Shown one piece after another: positions 20,359 through 29,559 of a stretch of DNA of 64,000 bases. Positions within the stretch are counted from its first letter, which is position 1; each line of letters starts with the position of its first letter. Position numbers and translations under genes: made by a program. Origin of the DNA: Amphritea atlantica (lineage in GTDB: Bacteria; Pseudomonadota; Gammaproteobacteria; Pseudomonadales; Balneatricaceae); NCBI RefSeq assembly GCF_018860855.1, contig NZ_JAHKQE010000014.1, positions 1 through 64,000 on the forward strand, written 5' to 3'. Below the pieces are notes generated by a model, which was given only the letters and a program-made list of their open reading frames with translations, was not told where the DNA came from and made no database searches.

Positions 20359-22131
20359 ATGTATTCAACGGCACTGTATTCATCTCTTTTGTGTTCAAAA
20401 ACATCTGTCTTGCGACACTCCCACAAAAATAATTTGCTGGGTAGTGTGTTAGCCACGCTATTAATGTCTATTCTCACAGTTGGCAGTGCACAAGCCGTTT
20501 CTATAAACACAGGAACTGGAGGTTTGGATTCGCAGGATCAGGCTGCAGCATTGGCCGAATCAGCAGTCGATACTCCGAATACAAATTGGAAAACGGGTAC
20601 TTATGGCTCAAATATAAAAGGATTAAAAAAGCCATCACTTTCTAATGACTTAATGCCCTATGGTGAGCACCTCTTTACCGGAGGCTTTCGTGGCATGCGT
20701 GCCGATGGTCTTAACCCTGATTATAAAATAGCCCCCGGTGACTTAATTACATTACGCCTCTGGGGCGCGGTTGAAATTGAGAAAGTGTTGCCGGTTGATG
20801 CCCAGGGTTACATCTTTATACCCTCCGTTGGTCCCGTAAAAGTACAAGGTGCTTCGCAGCAAAATCTCAATAGCAAGGTTAAGTCTGCTGTTCAGTCTAT
20901 CTATCCTGAAAACGTGAATGTCTATACTAATCTGCAAGGTGTACAACCCGTTGCTGTGTTTGTCACCGGTGAGGTGGAAAATCCTGGTCGCTATGCAGGA
21001 ACACCAAATGATTCGGTTCTGTACTTCATTGATCAAGCCGGTGGTATTGATGCGCAACTAGGTAGTTTTAGATCGATTCGCGTTATTCGCAATGATAAAA
21101 CTATCATAACTGCTGACTTATACCGCTTTCTCAAAGAGGGGGAGTTGCCTACACTGCAGTTTCGCGATGGTGATACGGTTGTCGTCGGGCGTCGCCAGTC
21201 GGCAGTGAGTGTAGCGGGTGATGTCGAGCGAGAACTGCAGTACGAGTTAACTAATAAAGAAAATACCGGACAAAGCTTACTTCAATATGCACGTATTAAA
21301 CCCGGTATTACACATGTGTTGGTGCGAGGTGTACGCGACAGTGGGTTATTGGCCGAATACTACACACTGTCTGATTTTCAAAAAGTGCATTTAAAAAATG
21401 GTGATGAAGTACTATTTAGTGCAGACCAGAAAGATGAAATCATTGTCGTTCAAGTAGAAGGTAGCTATTACGGCCCGTCGCGCTATGCGGTACCTAGAGA
21501 TGCTACGCTGACTGAACTGCTGAATAATATTCAGGTGCCTGAAACATTAACCGACACCAATAGCATTTCGATTCGGCGCTTGAGTGTAGCTGAGCGTCAG
21601 AAACAATCTTTACAAGATAGCCTGCGCCGATTGGAAACAACCTACTTAGGTGCACCATCGTCCACTCCTGATGAAGCTTCCATTCGGATCAAAGAAGCAG
21701 AATTGATCTCTAATTTCGTTAAACGTGCATCGCAAATAGAGCCTAATGGTCGAATGGTTGTTGCTAATAACGGTAAAGTAGCTGATATTCGCTTGCAGGA
21801 TGGCGATATTATTACTATTCCTGAAACATCAGATTCATTGCTAGTGAGTGGCGAAGTGTTAGTGCCGCAGGCAGCTGTATTTACGGAAAGCAATAATGTG
21901 ATGGATTATATCGAACGTTCTGGCGGTTTTACTCAGCATGCGGATGCCGAGAATATTCTGGTGGTACGTCTAAATGGAGAAGTGCGTCAAGCTACCGATG
22001 TAGAGTTGCGGCCAGGTGATGAGATTTTAGTATTACCTGTCGTGCCGACTAAAAATCTACAGTTAGCGACTAGTTTGACACAGATTATTTATCAACTGGC
22101 TATTGCGGCTAAAGTGGCGATAGATCTTTAA
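20359..22131 (+). CDS. kpsD: Polysaccharide export protein, KpsD-like (OPX family)
   Basis: A 590-residue periplasmic/outer-membrane exporter. A long signal sequence ends near AQA (residue 46) without a lipobox, as in KpsD rather than Wza. The polysaccharide export domain starts at YKIAPGDLITLRLWG, followed by soluble ligand-binding beta-grasp repeats (VFVTGEVENPGRYAG, VSVAGDVERELQYEL, LLVSGEVLVPQAAVF). It forms the channel that carries capsule to the cell surface. Its stop overlaps the kpsM start, and the order exporter-permease-PCP-ATPase defines an ABC-type capsule export operon. Confidence 0.92.
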   Translation: MYSTALYSSLLCSKTSVLRHSHKNNLLGSVLATLLMSILTVGSAQAVSINTGTGGLDSQDQAAALAESAVDTPNTNWKTGTYGSNIKGLKKPSLSNDLMPYGEHLFTGGFRGMRADGLNPDYKIAPGDLITLRLWGAVEIEKVLPVDAQGYIFIPSVGPVKVQGASQQNLNSKVKSAVQSIYPENVNVYTNLQGVQPVAVFVTGEVENPGRYAGTPNDSVLYFIDQAGGIDAQLGSFRSIRVIRNDKTIITADLYRFLKEGELPTLQFRDGDTVVVGRRQSAVSVAGDVERELQYELTNKENTGQSLLQYARIKPGITHVLVRGVRDSGLLAEYYTLSDFQKVHLKNGDEVLFSADQKDEIIVVQVEGSYYGPSRYAVPRDATLTELLNNIQVPETLTDTNSISIRRLSVAERQKQSLQDSLRRLETTYLGAPSSTPDEASIRIKEAELISNFVKRASQIEPNGRMVVANNGKVADIRLQDGDIITIPETSDSLLVSGEVLVPQAAVFTESNNVMDYIERSGGFTQHADAENILVVRLNGEVRQATDVELRPGDEILVLPVVPTKNLQLATSLTQIIYQLAIAAKVAIDL

Positions 22132-22925
22132 TGAATTATAAAGTCAGAACATCATGGCAGGTCACATGGTCAGTTTGGCACGCAATGTTTATGCGAGAGA
22201 TTTTGGCTAGAGCTACTGGTAATCGTATGGCATGGTTTTGGATGCTTTTTGAACCAATAGCTGTGATTGGGTTGATGGTTTCCATAAGAACACTTGTATT
22301 AGGACGCGAACAGGTTGTTTTAAACGCAGAGTTTATCCCATGGTTGATCATTGGCTTAATGGGATTCTTTCTTTTTAGAGATAATATGATGCGGCTTATG
22401 GGCGCTGTGGATGCAAATAGAGGGCTATTTGCTTATAGGCAAGTTAAGCCTATCGATTCCGTTATTGTTAGATCCTTGGTCGAAGGCTCGGTACGCTCCT
22501 TTGTTTTTTTGCTCTTTATTGCTGCAGGTATGTTACTTGGGATGGAAATGAATCCAGATACACCCTTACTGGCAATATGGGCATGGTTTTCATTATGGAT
22601 GTTTGGCTTTGGAATTGGTTTAACTCTATCCGCAGTCAATAAGTTAGTTCCTGAGTTAGGAAACATTGCGCGGCTTCTTTCTTTACCTTTATTATTAGTT
22701 AGTGGTGTGATTATTCCCTTTTCTGTTGTTCCATATAATTTACGAGAGTATTTTTTATGGAACCCTATCCCTCATGGGTTAGAAACTCTTCGAGAGGGGT
22801 TTTTTAGTAGTTATCCTGTCGCTGACGGAGTTGATCTTTTATATTTGTGGTACTGGATTCTGGTGACGCTAGTACTTGGACTAATACTGCATCTTCGATA
22901 TGAAATGAGATTGAAAGCGAAATGA
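22131..22925 (+). CDS. kpsM: Capsule ABC transporter permease KpsM
   Basis: A 264-residue ABC-2 type permease with six hydrophobic segments. The N-terminal cytoplasmic helix WHAMFMREILARATGNRMAWFW is followed by LFEPIAVIGLMVSI, and the C-terminal half has NPIPHGLETLREGFF, all characteristic of KpsM/CtrC/BexB. With KpsT it moves the lipid-linked capsule chain across the inner membrane. It overlaps kpsE by 4 bp. Confidence 0.95.
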   Translation: MNYKVRTSWQVTWSVWHAMFMREILARATGNRMAWFWMLFEPIAVIGLMVSIRTLVLGREQVVLNAEFIPWLIIGLMGFFLFRDNMMRLMGAVDANRGLFAYRQVKPIDSVIVRSLVEGSVRSFVFLLFIAAGMLLGMEMNPDTPLLAIWAWFSLWMFGFGIGLTLSAVNKLVPELGNIARLLSLPLLLVSGVIIPFSVVPYNLREYFLWNPIPHGLETLREGFFSSYPVADGVDLLYLWYWILVTLVLGLILHLRYEMRLKAK

Positions 22926-24043
22926 AAGAAAAATTAGAAAATAAACGCTCTTTTGTTGAAATATCAAGAAGTTATCCTGTCTGGTTTATGGCCGGTTTTT
23001 TTATTCTTATGATGACTATTTACTGGGGGGTTATTGCAACTGATCGATATGTATCTGAAAGTAGTATTGTTTTAGATAGTCCACAAATAAACAGTCCTAG
23101 TCTTAATTTTCAGACATTGCTTACGGGTGGAGGCTCTGCTGCTCGCAGTGATATGCTTTTATTGCGAGATTATATGCTTTCAGTCGATATGTTAAAAAAA
23201 TTGGATAAAGAACTGGATATTCGTAATCATTATAATAGCTCAGAGATTGATTGGTTTTCTCGATTGAAAGATAAGCGCAATTCAATTGAGGAGCTGCATG
23301 AATATTATATTAAACGAGTAACAGTAGATTTTGATGACTATTCTCAACTATTGCGTATAAAAGTAGAAGCCTTTAATCCCGAAATGGCATTTGAAGTAGG
23401 AACTTTTCTTATTAATGAGGGTGAAGCTCATATGAATAAGATGGGCCAGCGGCTAGCGACAGAACAGGTAGATTTTCTTGAAAAACAAGTTAAGGTGTTG
23501 AGAAAAGGATTTGATGAAAATCTGGCTAAACTTATAGATTTTCAGAATGAAAGTGGATTAGTTTCAGCGGAAGGCGAGATAGAGAGTGTAGGGTCATTAA
23601 TTGCTAGCCTACATGGACAATTAGCGAGTTTAACAGCACAGCGAACCGCAGCCTTGACATACCAAAGTTCTAGCTCGGCAGAAATTATTCGTTTACAAGC
23701 AGAAATTGAAGCGCTTAACGATGAAATTAATGAGCAAAGAGCCAGTTTGGCGAAAAAATCAGGGGGTGCACTTAATGTTCTTTCATCTGAATATCAAATT
23801 TTGGATATGAATGTTCAATTTTCTAGAGAGAGTTACTCTAGTGCATTGGCTGCACTGCAGTCCACTCGTATTGAGGCCGCACGCCAGTTAAAACAGGTAT
23901 CAATAATACAGAGCCCTACTCAACCAGAATATGCGGTTGAGCCAAGGCGTATTTATTCAATCATAGTCATTATAATAATAACTATGCTGATAGCTTTGAT
24001 TTTACAAATGGTGGTAATGATTATCCGAGATCACCAAGACTAA
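22922..24043 (+). CDS. kpsE: Capsule export inner-membrane protein KpsE (PCP-3)
   Basis: A 373-residue polysaccharide co-polymerase type 3 protein. One transmembrane helix lies near residues 20-40 and another near 348-368. Between them is a large periplasmic domain with a predicted coiled coil (residues 170-300, ATEQVDFLEKQVKVLRKG and similar). RRIYSIIVIIIITML near the end marks the second helix. KpsE links the inner-membrane transporter to the KpsD channel. It overlaps kpsM by 4 bp and is 19 bp from kpsT. Confidence 0.93.
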   Translation: MKEKLENKRSFVEISRSYPVWFMAGFFILMMTIYWGVIATDRYVSESSIVLDSPQINSPSLNFQTLLTGGGSAARSDMLLLRDYMLSVDMLKKLDKELDIRNHYNSSEIDWFSRLKDKRNSIEELHEYYIKRVTVDFDDYSQLLRIKVEAFNPEMAFEVGTFLINEGEAHMNKMGQRLATEQVDFLEKQVKVLRKGFDENLAKLIDFQNESGLVSAEGEIESVGSLIASLHGQLASLTAQRTAALTYQSSSSAEIIRLQAEIEALNDEINEQRASLAKKSGGALNVLSSEYQILDMNVQFSRESYSSALAALQSTRIEAARQLKQVSIIQSPTQPEYAVEPRRIYSIIVIIIITMLIALILQMVVMIIRDHQD

Positions 24044-24062
24044 AACCTGGATAATAAGTAAA

Positions 24063-24896
24063 ATGATAGAGATCAAAAATCTTTATAAGCGCTATCATAA
24101 CCATCATGGAAGTGACTGGGTGTTAAAGAATATCAACCTAGTTATACCTAAGTGTGTAAGTGTTGGTCTGATAGGGCGTAACGGTGCAGGTAAATCAACT
24201 TTACTGCAACTAATAGCGGGGATGGATACGCCTGATAAAGGAGAAGTCATTAGGCATAGCCGCGTTTCTTGGCCGGTGGGTTTGAGTGGTGGTTTTCAAG
24301 GAAGTATGACCGGCCGGCAAAATGTTAAGTTTGTGGCGCGTGTTCAAGGGGGGAGCAGGCAAGAAATTTTAAGAGTCATTGCTTTTGTTGAACGCTTTGC
24401 AGAAATAGGTGATGCTTTTGATGAACCTGTAAAGACATATTCGTCTGGTATGAGGTCACGTTTTGCGTTTGGATTGTCGCTTGCTTTTGATTTTGATGTC
24501 TATATTTCTGATGAGGCAACAGCTGTTGGTGACCGGTTATTTAAAGAAAAAGCTCGTGAAGCCTTTGCAGAAAAAGTAGGTCAATCAAGTCTTATTATGG
24601 TTTCTCATAGTGAAGGGGTTTTAAAAGAACTATGTGAGGCTGGAATATTTATTAACGATGGTGAGGCTCAGTGGTATGATGATATTAATGAGGCTATTGA
24701 TGCGTATCACAATTCTTATCCTGTGGTGGCTCCCATTAACGATTTAGAAAAATCAGTTGATTCGTTTGATTTTAGCGGTTTTGTAAGTGCTAAAAAAGAA
24801 ATGGAAAAGGCGAGAATAAATTATCAGCAGAAACGTGATAAATATGCTCAATTGCGCGATATTAGAAATGAAAGGTTAAATGACGGTTATGCATAG
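24063..24896 (+). CDS. kpsT: Capsule ABC transporter ATPase KpsT with extended C-terminus
   Basis: A 277-residue ATPase. Walker A is GRNGAGKST, the signature is the SSGMRSR variant seen in KpsT, and Walker B is DVYISDEA. The histidine switch is in IMVSHSEGVLKEL. Typical KpsT proteins are about 220 residues; here some 55 extra residues form a charged, probably helical tail (SAKKEMEKARINYQQKRD). The tail may contact another cytoplasmic component such as the KpsC-like proteins, but this is inference. The gene's end overlaps the start of the next gene by 17 bp. Confidence 0.95.
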   Translation: MIEIKNLYKRYHNHHGSDWVLKNINLVIPKCVSVGLIGRNGAGKSTLLQLIAGMDTPDKGEVIRHSRVSWPVGLSGGFQGSMTGRQNVKFVARVQGGSRQEILRVIAFVERFAEIGDAFDEPVKTYSSGMRSRFAFGLSLAFDFDVYISDEATAVGDRLFKEKAREAFAEKVGQSSLIMVSHSEGVLKELCEAGIFINDGEAQWYDDINEAIDAYHNSYPVVAPINDLEKSVDSFDFSGFVSAKKEMEKARINYQQKRDKYAQLRDIRNERLNDGYA

Positions 24897-27800
24897 CTTG
24901 CCAAAACAGGTAAATAAATTAGTACGCTTTTTGGGGAATAAAAAGGCGGTAAAACCAAAAGGTAAGCGAAAAATATTCGTTATTGGCTTTAGTACTTGGA
25001 AAACTTATCTGAGAAAATATTTCGATGAATATGAATTATTTTTTTTACCCAAAGATGTTAGTGAAAAACAGTTCAAAGCTGAATATCGACGAGAAATATT
25101 AAAGTATAGAAAGTCTTGTCAGGTCTTTATATGGGGTTTTAAGGCTCCAAATTTTATATTTGATTTTTTGAAGGATGAAAAAATCGCTACTAAATTTGTT
25201 GAAGATGGTTTTGTACGTTCTATCAAGTTAGGGGCGACTAAAGCACCACCGATGTCTTTATGTCTAGATTCTGTTAGCCCTTATTTTGATGCTACCAAAC
25301 CAACTGACTTGGAGATGTTGCTAAATAGCTTTGATTTTACTGAAGACTCAAGCCTATTAAAACGTGCAGAAGCGGGAATAAAGTTAATTTGCGATACAGG
25401 TATTAGTAAATATAATAATAGCCGCCCTGTAGATATAAGTAAATTCTATGGGAAAAAAGTAAGCAGACGTATTCTGGTATTAGGACAAGTAGAAGATGAC
25501 GCTTCGATAAAATTCGGTTGCGAAAAAAATCTAACCAATAATGATGTTGTACGGTTGGCTGCTGAAGAAAATCCTGACGCACAAATAATTTACAAGCCTC
25601 ATCCCGATGTATTAAATGGGCATCGAGTTTTTCAATCAAATCCACAAGAAGTCGCTGATATTTGTTTAGTGTTGACAAAAGATATTCCATTGGCTAATGC
25701 TTTAGAAACTATTGATCATGCTTATACCATTACATCGCTAGCTGGTTTTGAAGCGTTGATGAGAGGGGTCAAGGTCACGACATTAGGTTGTCCATTTTAT
25801 TCTGGTTGGGGGTTAACAGATGATAGACAAGCAAACGAACGACGTCAGAGAAAGTTAACCCTCGAGCAATTATTTAGTATCTCTTATCTTTTATATCCTA
25901 AATATTTTGATATATATAGTGGTGCGGAATTGGCTTTTGAAGATATAGTTAATTCTATTTATGATGAAAAAAATACCAATAGCATATTAACCAACGTAAG
26001 TATTGATAAAGTAGTAGGTGTTGAAGTGGCAGTAGAAGTTGGTAACGCAGTAGAAGATGATAAGGCTGTAGACATTGATAAGTCAGTAGAAGTTGGTAAA
26101 ACAGTAGAAGTTGATAGAGTAGTAGAAGGTGAAATTGCAGTTAATATAAAAGAAAAAGAAGGTAGTAAAGATTTACTGGATAGTGTCGATACAATAATAA
26201 TTCAAGATTCATCGCTCTTTAATGTTATTGAAAGTTATTTTAGTGATTTTAAATTTTTGAAATTACCATCGAACATTACGGCGCAAATTTATAAAAATGA
26301 ATATAAAAAAATAGTTGAAAGTGTATCTGGAAAAGCAGCTTTTTTTTCGTGGGGCTTTAAATATAGAGGCTATGTTAAGCGTCATATGGATAGTCTTGGG
26401 ATTGAAACAATTTACTTGGAAGATGGTTTTCTTCGGTCTGTGAGCTTAGGGCGTAGTGGTGATAAGCCTGTGTCTTTGACTTTAGATTTAAGAACTCTAT
26501 ATTTTGACTCGAATATGGAATCTGACCTAGAAAGGATGTTGCTAAAAACAAAGTTTGACGACGATATTATTTCTCGGTCAAAATTGGGTATAAAGAAGCT
26601 GTTAGGTAATGGGTTAAGTAAATATAATAATTCAAGCGTTACAAATATTGTTGATATTTATGGCCCTAAGGATAGAAAACGAATTCTCGTTATAGGTCAA
26701 GTAGAGGATGATGCGTCAATTAAGTTTGGAATGGCGCAAAAAATGTCTAATAATGATTTGGTAAGGTTAGCTCACAAAGAGAACCCTAATGCTCAAATTA
26801 TCTATAAGCCACATCCTGATGTGCTTGCTGGTCACAGGGCCAAACGTAGTAACCCAGAATACGTTTCTGATATTGCCTTAATTCTAGTAGAAAATGTATC
26901 TTTAGCCTCGGCGTTCGAAACGATAGATCATGTATATACTCTAACTTCACTAGCCGGTTTTGAGGCACTGCTAAGAAAAATTAAAGTTACTGTATTAGGA
27001 TGTCCATTTTATGCAGGGTGGGGCCTTACCGATGATCGTCAATTTAACCCACGAAGAAATAGAACTTTAACTATCGAAGAAGTATTCGCGGCTGCCTATT
27101 TATTATATCCTAGATATTTCGATCCGGAATCATGCTCACCAATTAGTTTTGAAGATGCTGTTAAATATCTAGAGGAGCGTTTAACTTATAAAAAAATTGG
27201 AGAGTTAAAGGCACATGGTGATTATGAAGAGTGTATTGCATTGCTAGATTCTGCGTTGAATCCTAGGAATATAGAGCATTTGGCATATAAAGCTGATTTT
27301 TTAATTGAAATTAAAGAGTTTGAAAAGGCGTATGAAACTTTAAAAAATCTTAGTTATCTTAAGCCAAAGGCGGACGTTTTTTATAAAATAACGCATGTTT
27401 TACGCCGTTTGGGGCGTTTTTCTGTTGAGATTGAAAAGAACTTTGAGAAGTGTATTTGTATTAGTAAAGGCAGTTTAAATTATATCTATCATTATATTAA
27501 CTACCTTTGGGAAAAAGACTCTGTATCCATCAAGTTGCTAAATAAATTGGAATATTACCTTTCTAATGTAAATCTGGAAAAGAGAAAAAGTATACAGTAT
27601 GGAAAGATAAAACTGTTGCAGGCAGCTTTTTATGCAGATTCTGGTAATTTGTCTAAAGCTAAGGCCGCAATGATCAGTGCTAAAAAAACAGGAGCAAAAT
27701 ATAATAATTTTATGTTTTTGAGATATTATCTCTATAAGAATGGTTATAGCGATTATTTAGATAAAGATTCTTATGATACTTTTTGTCGAATTAGAAAAAG

Positions 27801-29559
27801 CCAAACAAAGTTGAAAGAGCTTATTTTAATGTCAGGCGGTTCTGTATGTATAGTTGGTAACTCACCATCATTGTTAGGTAAAAAGCTAGGGGGGGAAATT
27901 GATAATACTAAACTTGTTATTAGGTTTAATAATTATTCAACTGACTATCCTTATTCTGAGGATTATGGTGTTAAAACAGATGTTTGGGTAAGGCTGCCTT
28001 TTGATTCTTATGTAAAGAAGGATTTTCAAAAAGAGCATTCTCTTACTGTTTTTACCGGATGTAATAGATACTCTCGACCGTACTCGGAGTGGGAAGCTAT
28101 TTTTAATTTAGTAAATGAAGGCTATCCAATTGCTTTTTTTGATGCTTCATTATTCTATGAGGCACAAACAATATTATCTGCTCCACCTTCCGCAGGTATT
28201 TTGATGGCTTATCAGTTATATAAGTTAATTGGACCTTTATGCCAGAATAATTATTATGGGTTCTCATATTTAGATGATAACTGGTTGGCTGAAATGAAAA
28301 CAAATTATCATTATTCAGATAAGCAGGCTTTTTCTAGCGATAGACATGACTGGATTAAAGAAGCCGAGTTTTTCAGAACACTGCTTTGCGATAATGATCA
28401 TCAGAAAACGCCTACTAGGATACAGCGTGTTTATGAAAATAAAATAACAAGCTCTACTGATATAGCAACGCGATCCGGTCCAAATTTAGAGCATCCTGTT
28501 GGTTCATTAATCTCTATTTCTCCAGGTCTTAAGGATTATGAAATTTTTGGCAGTGACATTTCTGTCGTATCTTCTAAAAATGCTGAAAATTATATTAAAT
28601 ATCTAGACAGCGGTGGTGTTGAAGGTCAATGCGATAAAATACTTGCTAGACTTGGGCATTCGGATATTTTATTTGGGTTTGGTCGAGGAAGAACTGGCGA
28701 GATATCAAGGAAACTATCAGAAAGACTAGATATTAAAAACTATCTAGTTGAATATGGATTTATTTCGTCAATGTATTTACCTAGTGAAAAAAGATTTAAT
28801 TTTTCATTGGTTTTGGATGATGTTGGGATTTTCTACGATACAACTAGGCCTTCAAGGATTGAGAGTATTTTGAATGGCAGTGACGATATACTTTCTGCTC
28901 ATAGTGATATCCGGGCTAATGAGTTGATGACTAAAATTGTTAATAACAATATCACCAAATATAATAATTCAGCTGATGCATTGCTGCCCAAGAAAAAAGC
29001 TTTACGCCGTATCTTGGTGATAGATCAGACAGCAAATGATAATTCCATATTGCTTGGTCAATGTGAAACTTATCAATTCGGGGATATGTTGCAGTATGCC
29101 CTCGATCAACCAGATTCTGAAGTTTTCTTGAAGCTTCACCCCGAAACGGTTGCGGGTGCTAAGGATGGTAATTTGGCAGAAATTAATAAGCATCTTGATA
29201 ACGATAAGCTCACGCTAATTGACGTGCAATGTAATATCATCTCGTTGATTAAACAGGTTGATGAAGTTTTTGTTATGACTAGCGGTGTCGGTTTCGAAGC
29301 TTTGATGGTTGGAAAGCCTGTACGCTGTTTTGGCGTTCCGTTTTATGCCGGTTGGGGACTAACATCAGATATGGTTTTGGTTAAAAACCCTCGACGTTGT
29401 TTATCTATTGAGGCGTTGTTTGCGGCAGTCTTTTTTCATTATAGCATTTTCTTTAATCCTGAAACCCAAGAACCATGTAGTATGGAAGAATGTATTGACT
29501 GGATAGTTAATAATAAGCCGTCATTACCTTTGGTTGAAATAGGTGGGCAGCATGTCTGA
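24880..29559 (+). CDS. Giant capsule glycosyltransferase: three KpsC-like modules plus a GT29-like module
   Basis: A 1559-residue multidomain protein. Module 1 (about 15-370) and module 2 (about 435-770) each show the KpsC/Capsule_synth signature: EDGFxRSxxLG (near 107 and 512), GQVEDDASIKFG, IYKPHPDV (near 239 and 643), SLAGFEAL and GCPFYxGWGLTDDRQ. A valine/acid hexapeptide-repeat linker (379-420) joins them. A helical TPR-like region (775-975) leads to a GT29 sialyltransferase-like module (about 985-1170) with VCIVGNSPSLLG, LVIRFNN, PPSAGILMAYQLYKL and HDWIKEAEFF. A divergent third KpsC-like module follows (1225-1540; KLHPETVAG, SGVGFEALMVG, GVPFYAGWGLT). KpsC modules transfer beta-Kdo from CMP-Kdo, and GT29 enzymes use CMP-sialic acid, so every module probably uses a CMP-ulosonate donor. 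It probably polymerises the capsule. Confidence 0.88.
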   Translation: MTVMHSLPKQVNKLVRFLGNKKAVKPKGKRKIFVIGFSTWKTYLRKYFDEYELFFLPKDVSEKQFKAEYRREILKYRKSCQVFIWGFKAPNFIFDFLKDEKIATKFVEDGFVRSIKLGATKAPPMSLCLDSVSPYFDATKPTDLEMLLNSFDFTEDSSLLKRAEAGIKLICDTGISKYNNSRPVDISKFYGKKVSRRILVLGQVEDDASIKFGCEKNLTNNDVVRLAAEENPDAQIIYKPHPDVLNGHRVFQSNPQEVADICLVLTKDIPLANALETIDHAYTITSLAGFEALMRGVKVTTLGCPFYSGWGLTDDRQANERRQRKLTLEQLFSISYLLYPKYFDIYSGAELAFEDIVNSIYDEKNTNSILTNVSIDKVVGVEVAVEVGNAVEDDKAVDIDKSVEVGKTVEVDRVVEGEIAVNIKEKEGSKDLLDSVDTIIIQDSSLFNVIESYFSDFKFLKLPSNITAQIYKNEYKKIVESVSGKAAFFSWGFKYRGYVKRHMDSLGIETIYLEDGFLRSVSLGRSGDKPVSLTLDLRTLYFDSNMESDLERMLLKTKFDDDIISRSKLGIKKLLGNGLSKYNNSSVTNIVDIYGPKDRKRILVIGQVEDDASIKFGMAQKMSNNDLVRLAHKENPNAQIIYKPHPDVLAGHRAKRSNPEYVSDIALILVENVSLASAFETIDHVYTLTSLAGFEALLRKIKVTVLGCPFYAGWGLTDDRQFNPRRNRTLTIEEVFAAAYLLYPRYFDPESCSPISFEDAVKYLEERLTYKKIGELKAHGDYEECIALLDSALNPRNIEHLAYKADFLIEIKEFEKAYETLKNLSYLKPKADVFYKITHVLRRLGRFSVEIEKNFEKCICISKGSLNYIYHYINYLWEKDSVSIKLLNKLEYYLSNVNLEKRKSIQYGKIKLLQAAFYADSGNLSKAKAAMISAKKTGAKYNNFMFLRYYLYKNGYSDYLDKDSYDTFCRIRKSQTKLKELILMSGGSVCIVGNSPSLLGKKLGGEIDNTKLVIRFNNYSTDYPYSEDYGVKTDVWVRLPFDSYVKKDFQKEHSLTVFTGCNRYSRPYSEWEAIFNLVNEGYPIAFFDASLFYEAQTILSAPPSAGILMAYQLYKLIGPLCQNNYYGFSYLDDNWLAEMKTNYHYSDKQAFSSDRHDWIKEAEFFRTLLCDNDHQKTPTRIQRVYENKITSSTDIATRSGPNLEHPVGSLISISPGLKDYEIFGSDISVVSSKNAENYIKYLDSGGVEGQCDKILARLGHSDILFGFGRGRTGEISRKLSERLDIKNYLVEYGFISSMYLPSEKRFNFSLVLDDVGIFYDTTRPSRIESILNGSDDILSAHSDIRANELMTKIVNNNITKYNNSADALLPKKKALRRILVIDQTANDNSILLGQCETYQFGDMLQYALDQPDSEVFLKLHPETVAGAKDGNLAEINKHLDNDKLTLIDVQCNIISLIKQVDEVFVMTSGVGFEALMVGKPVRCFGVPFYAGWGLTSDMVLVKNPRRCLSIEALFAAVFFHYSIFFNPETQEPCSMEECIDWIVNNKPSLPLVEIGGQHV
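26014..26139 (+). repeat. 18-bp coding tandem repeat (seven copies)
   Basis: Seven imperfect 18-bp units, consensus near gtagaagttggtaaagca, encode hexapeptides VEVGKA-like (VGVEVA, VEVGNA, VEDDKA, VDIDKS, VEVGKT, VEVDRV, VEGEIA). They form the linker between modules 1 and 2 of the giant transferase. Copy-number change would alter linker length in frame. Confidence 0.92.
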
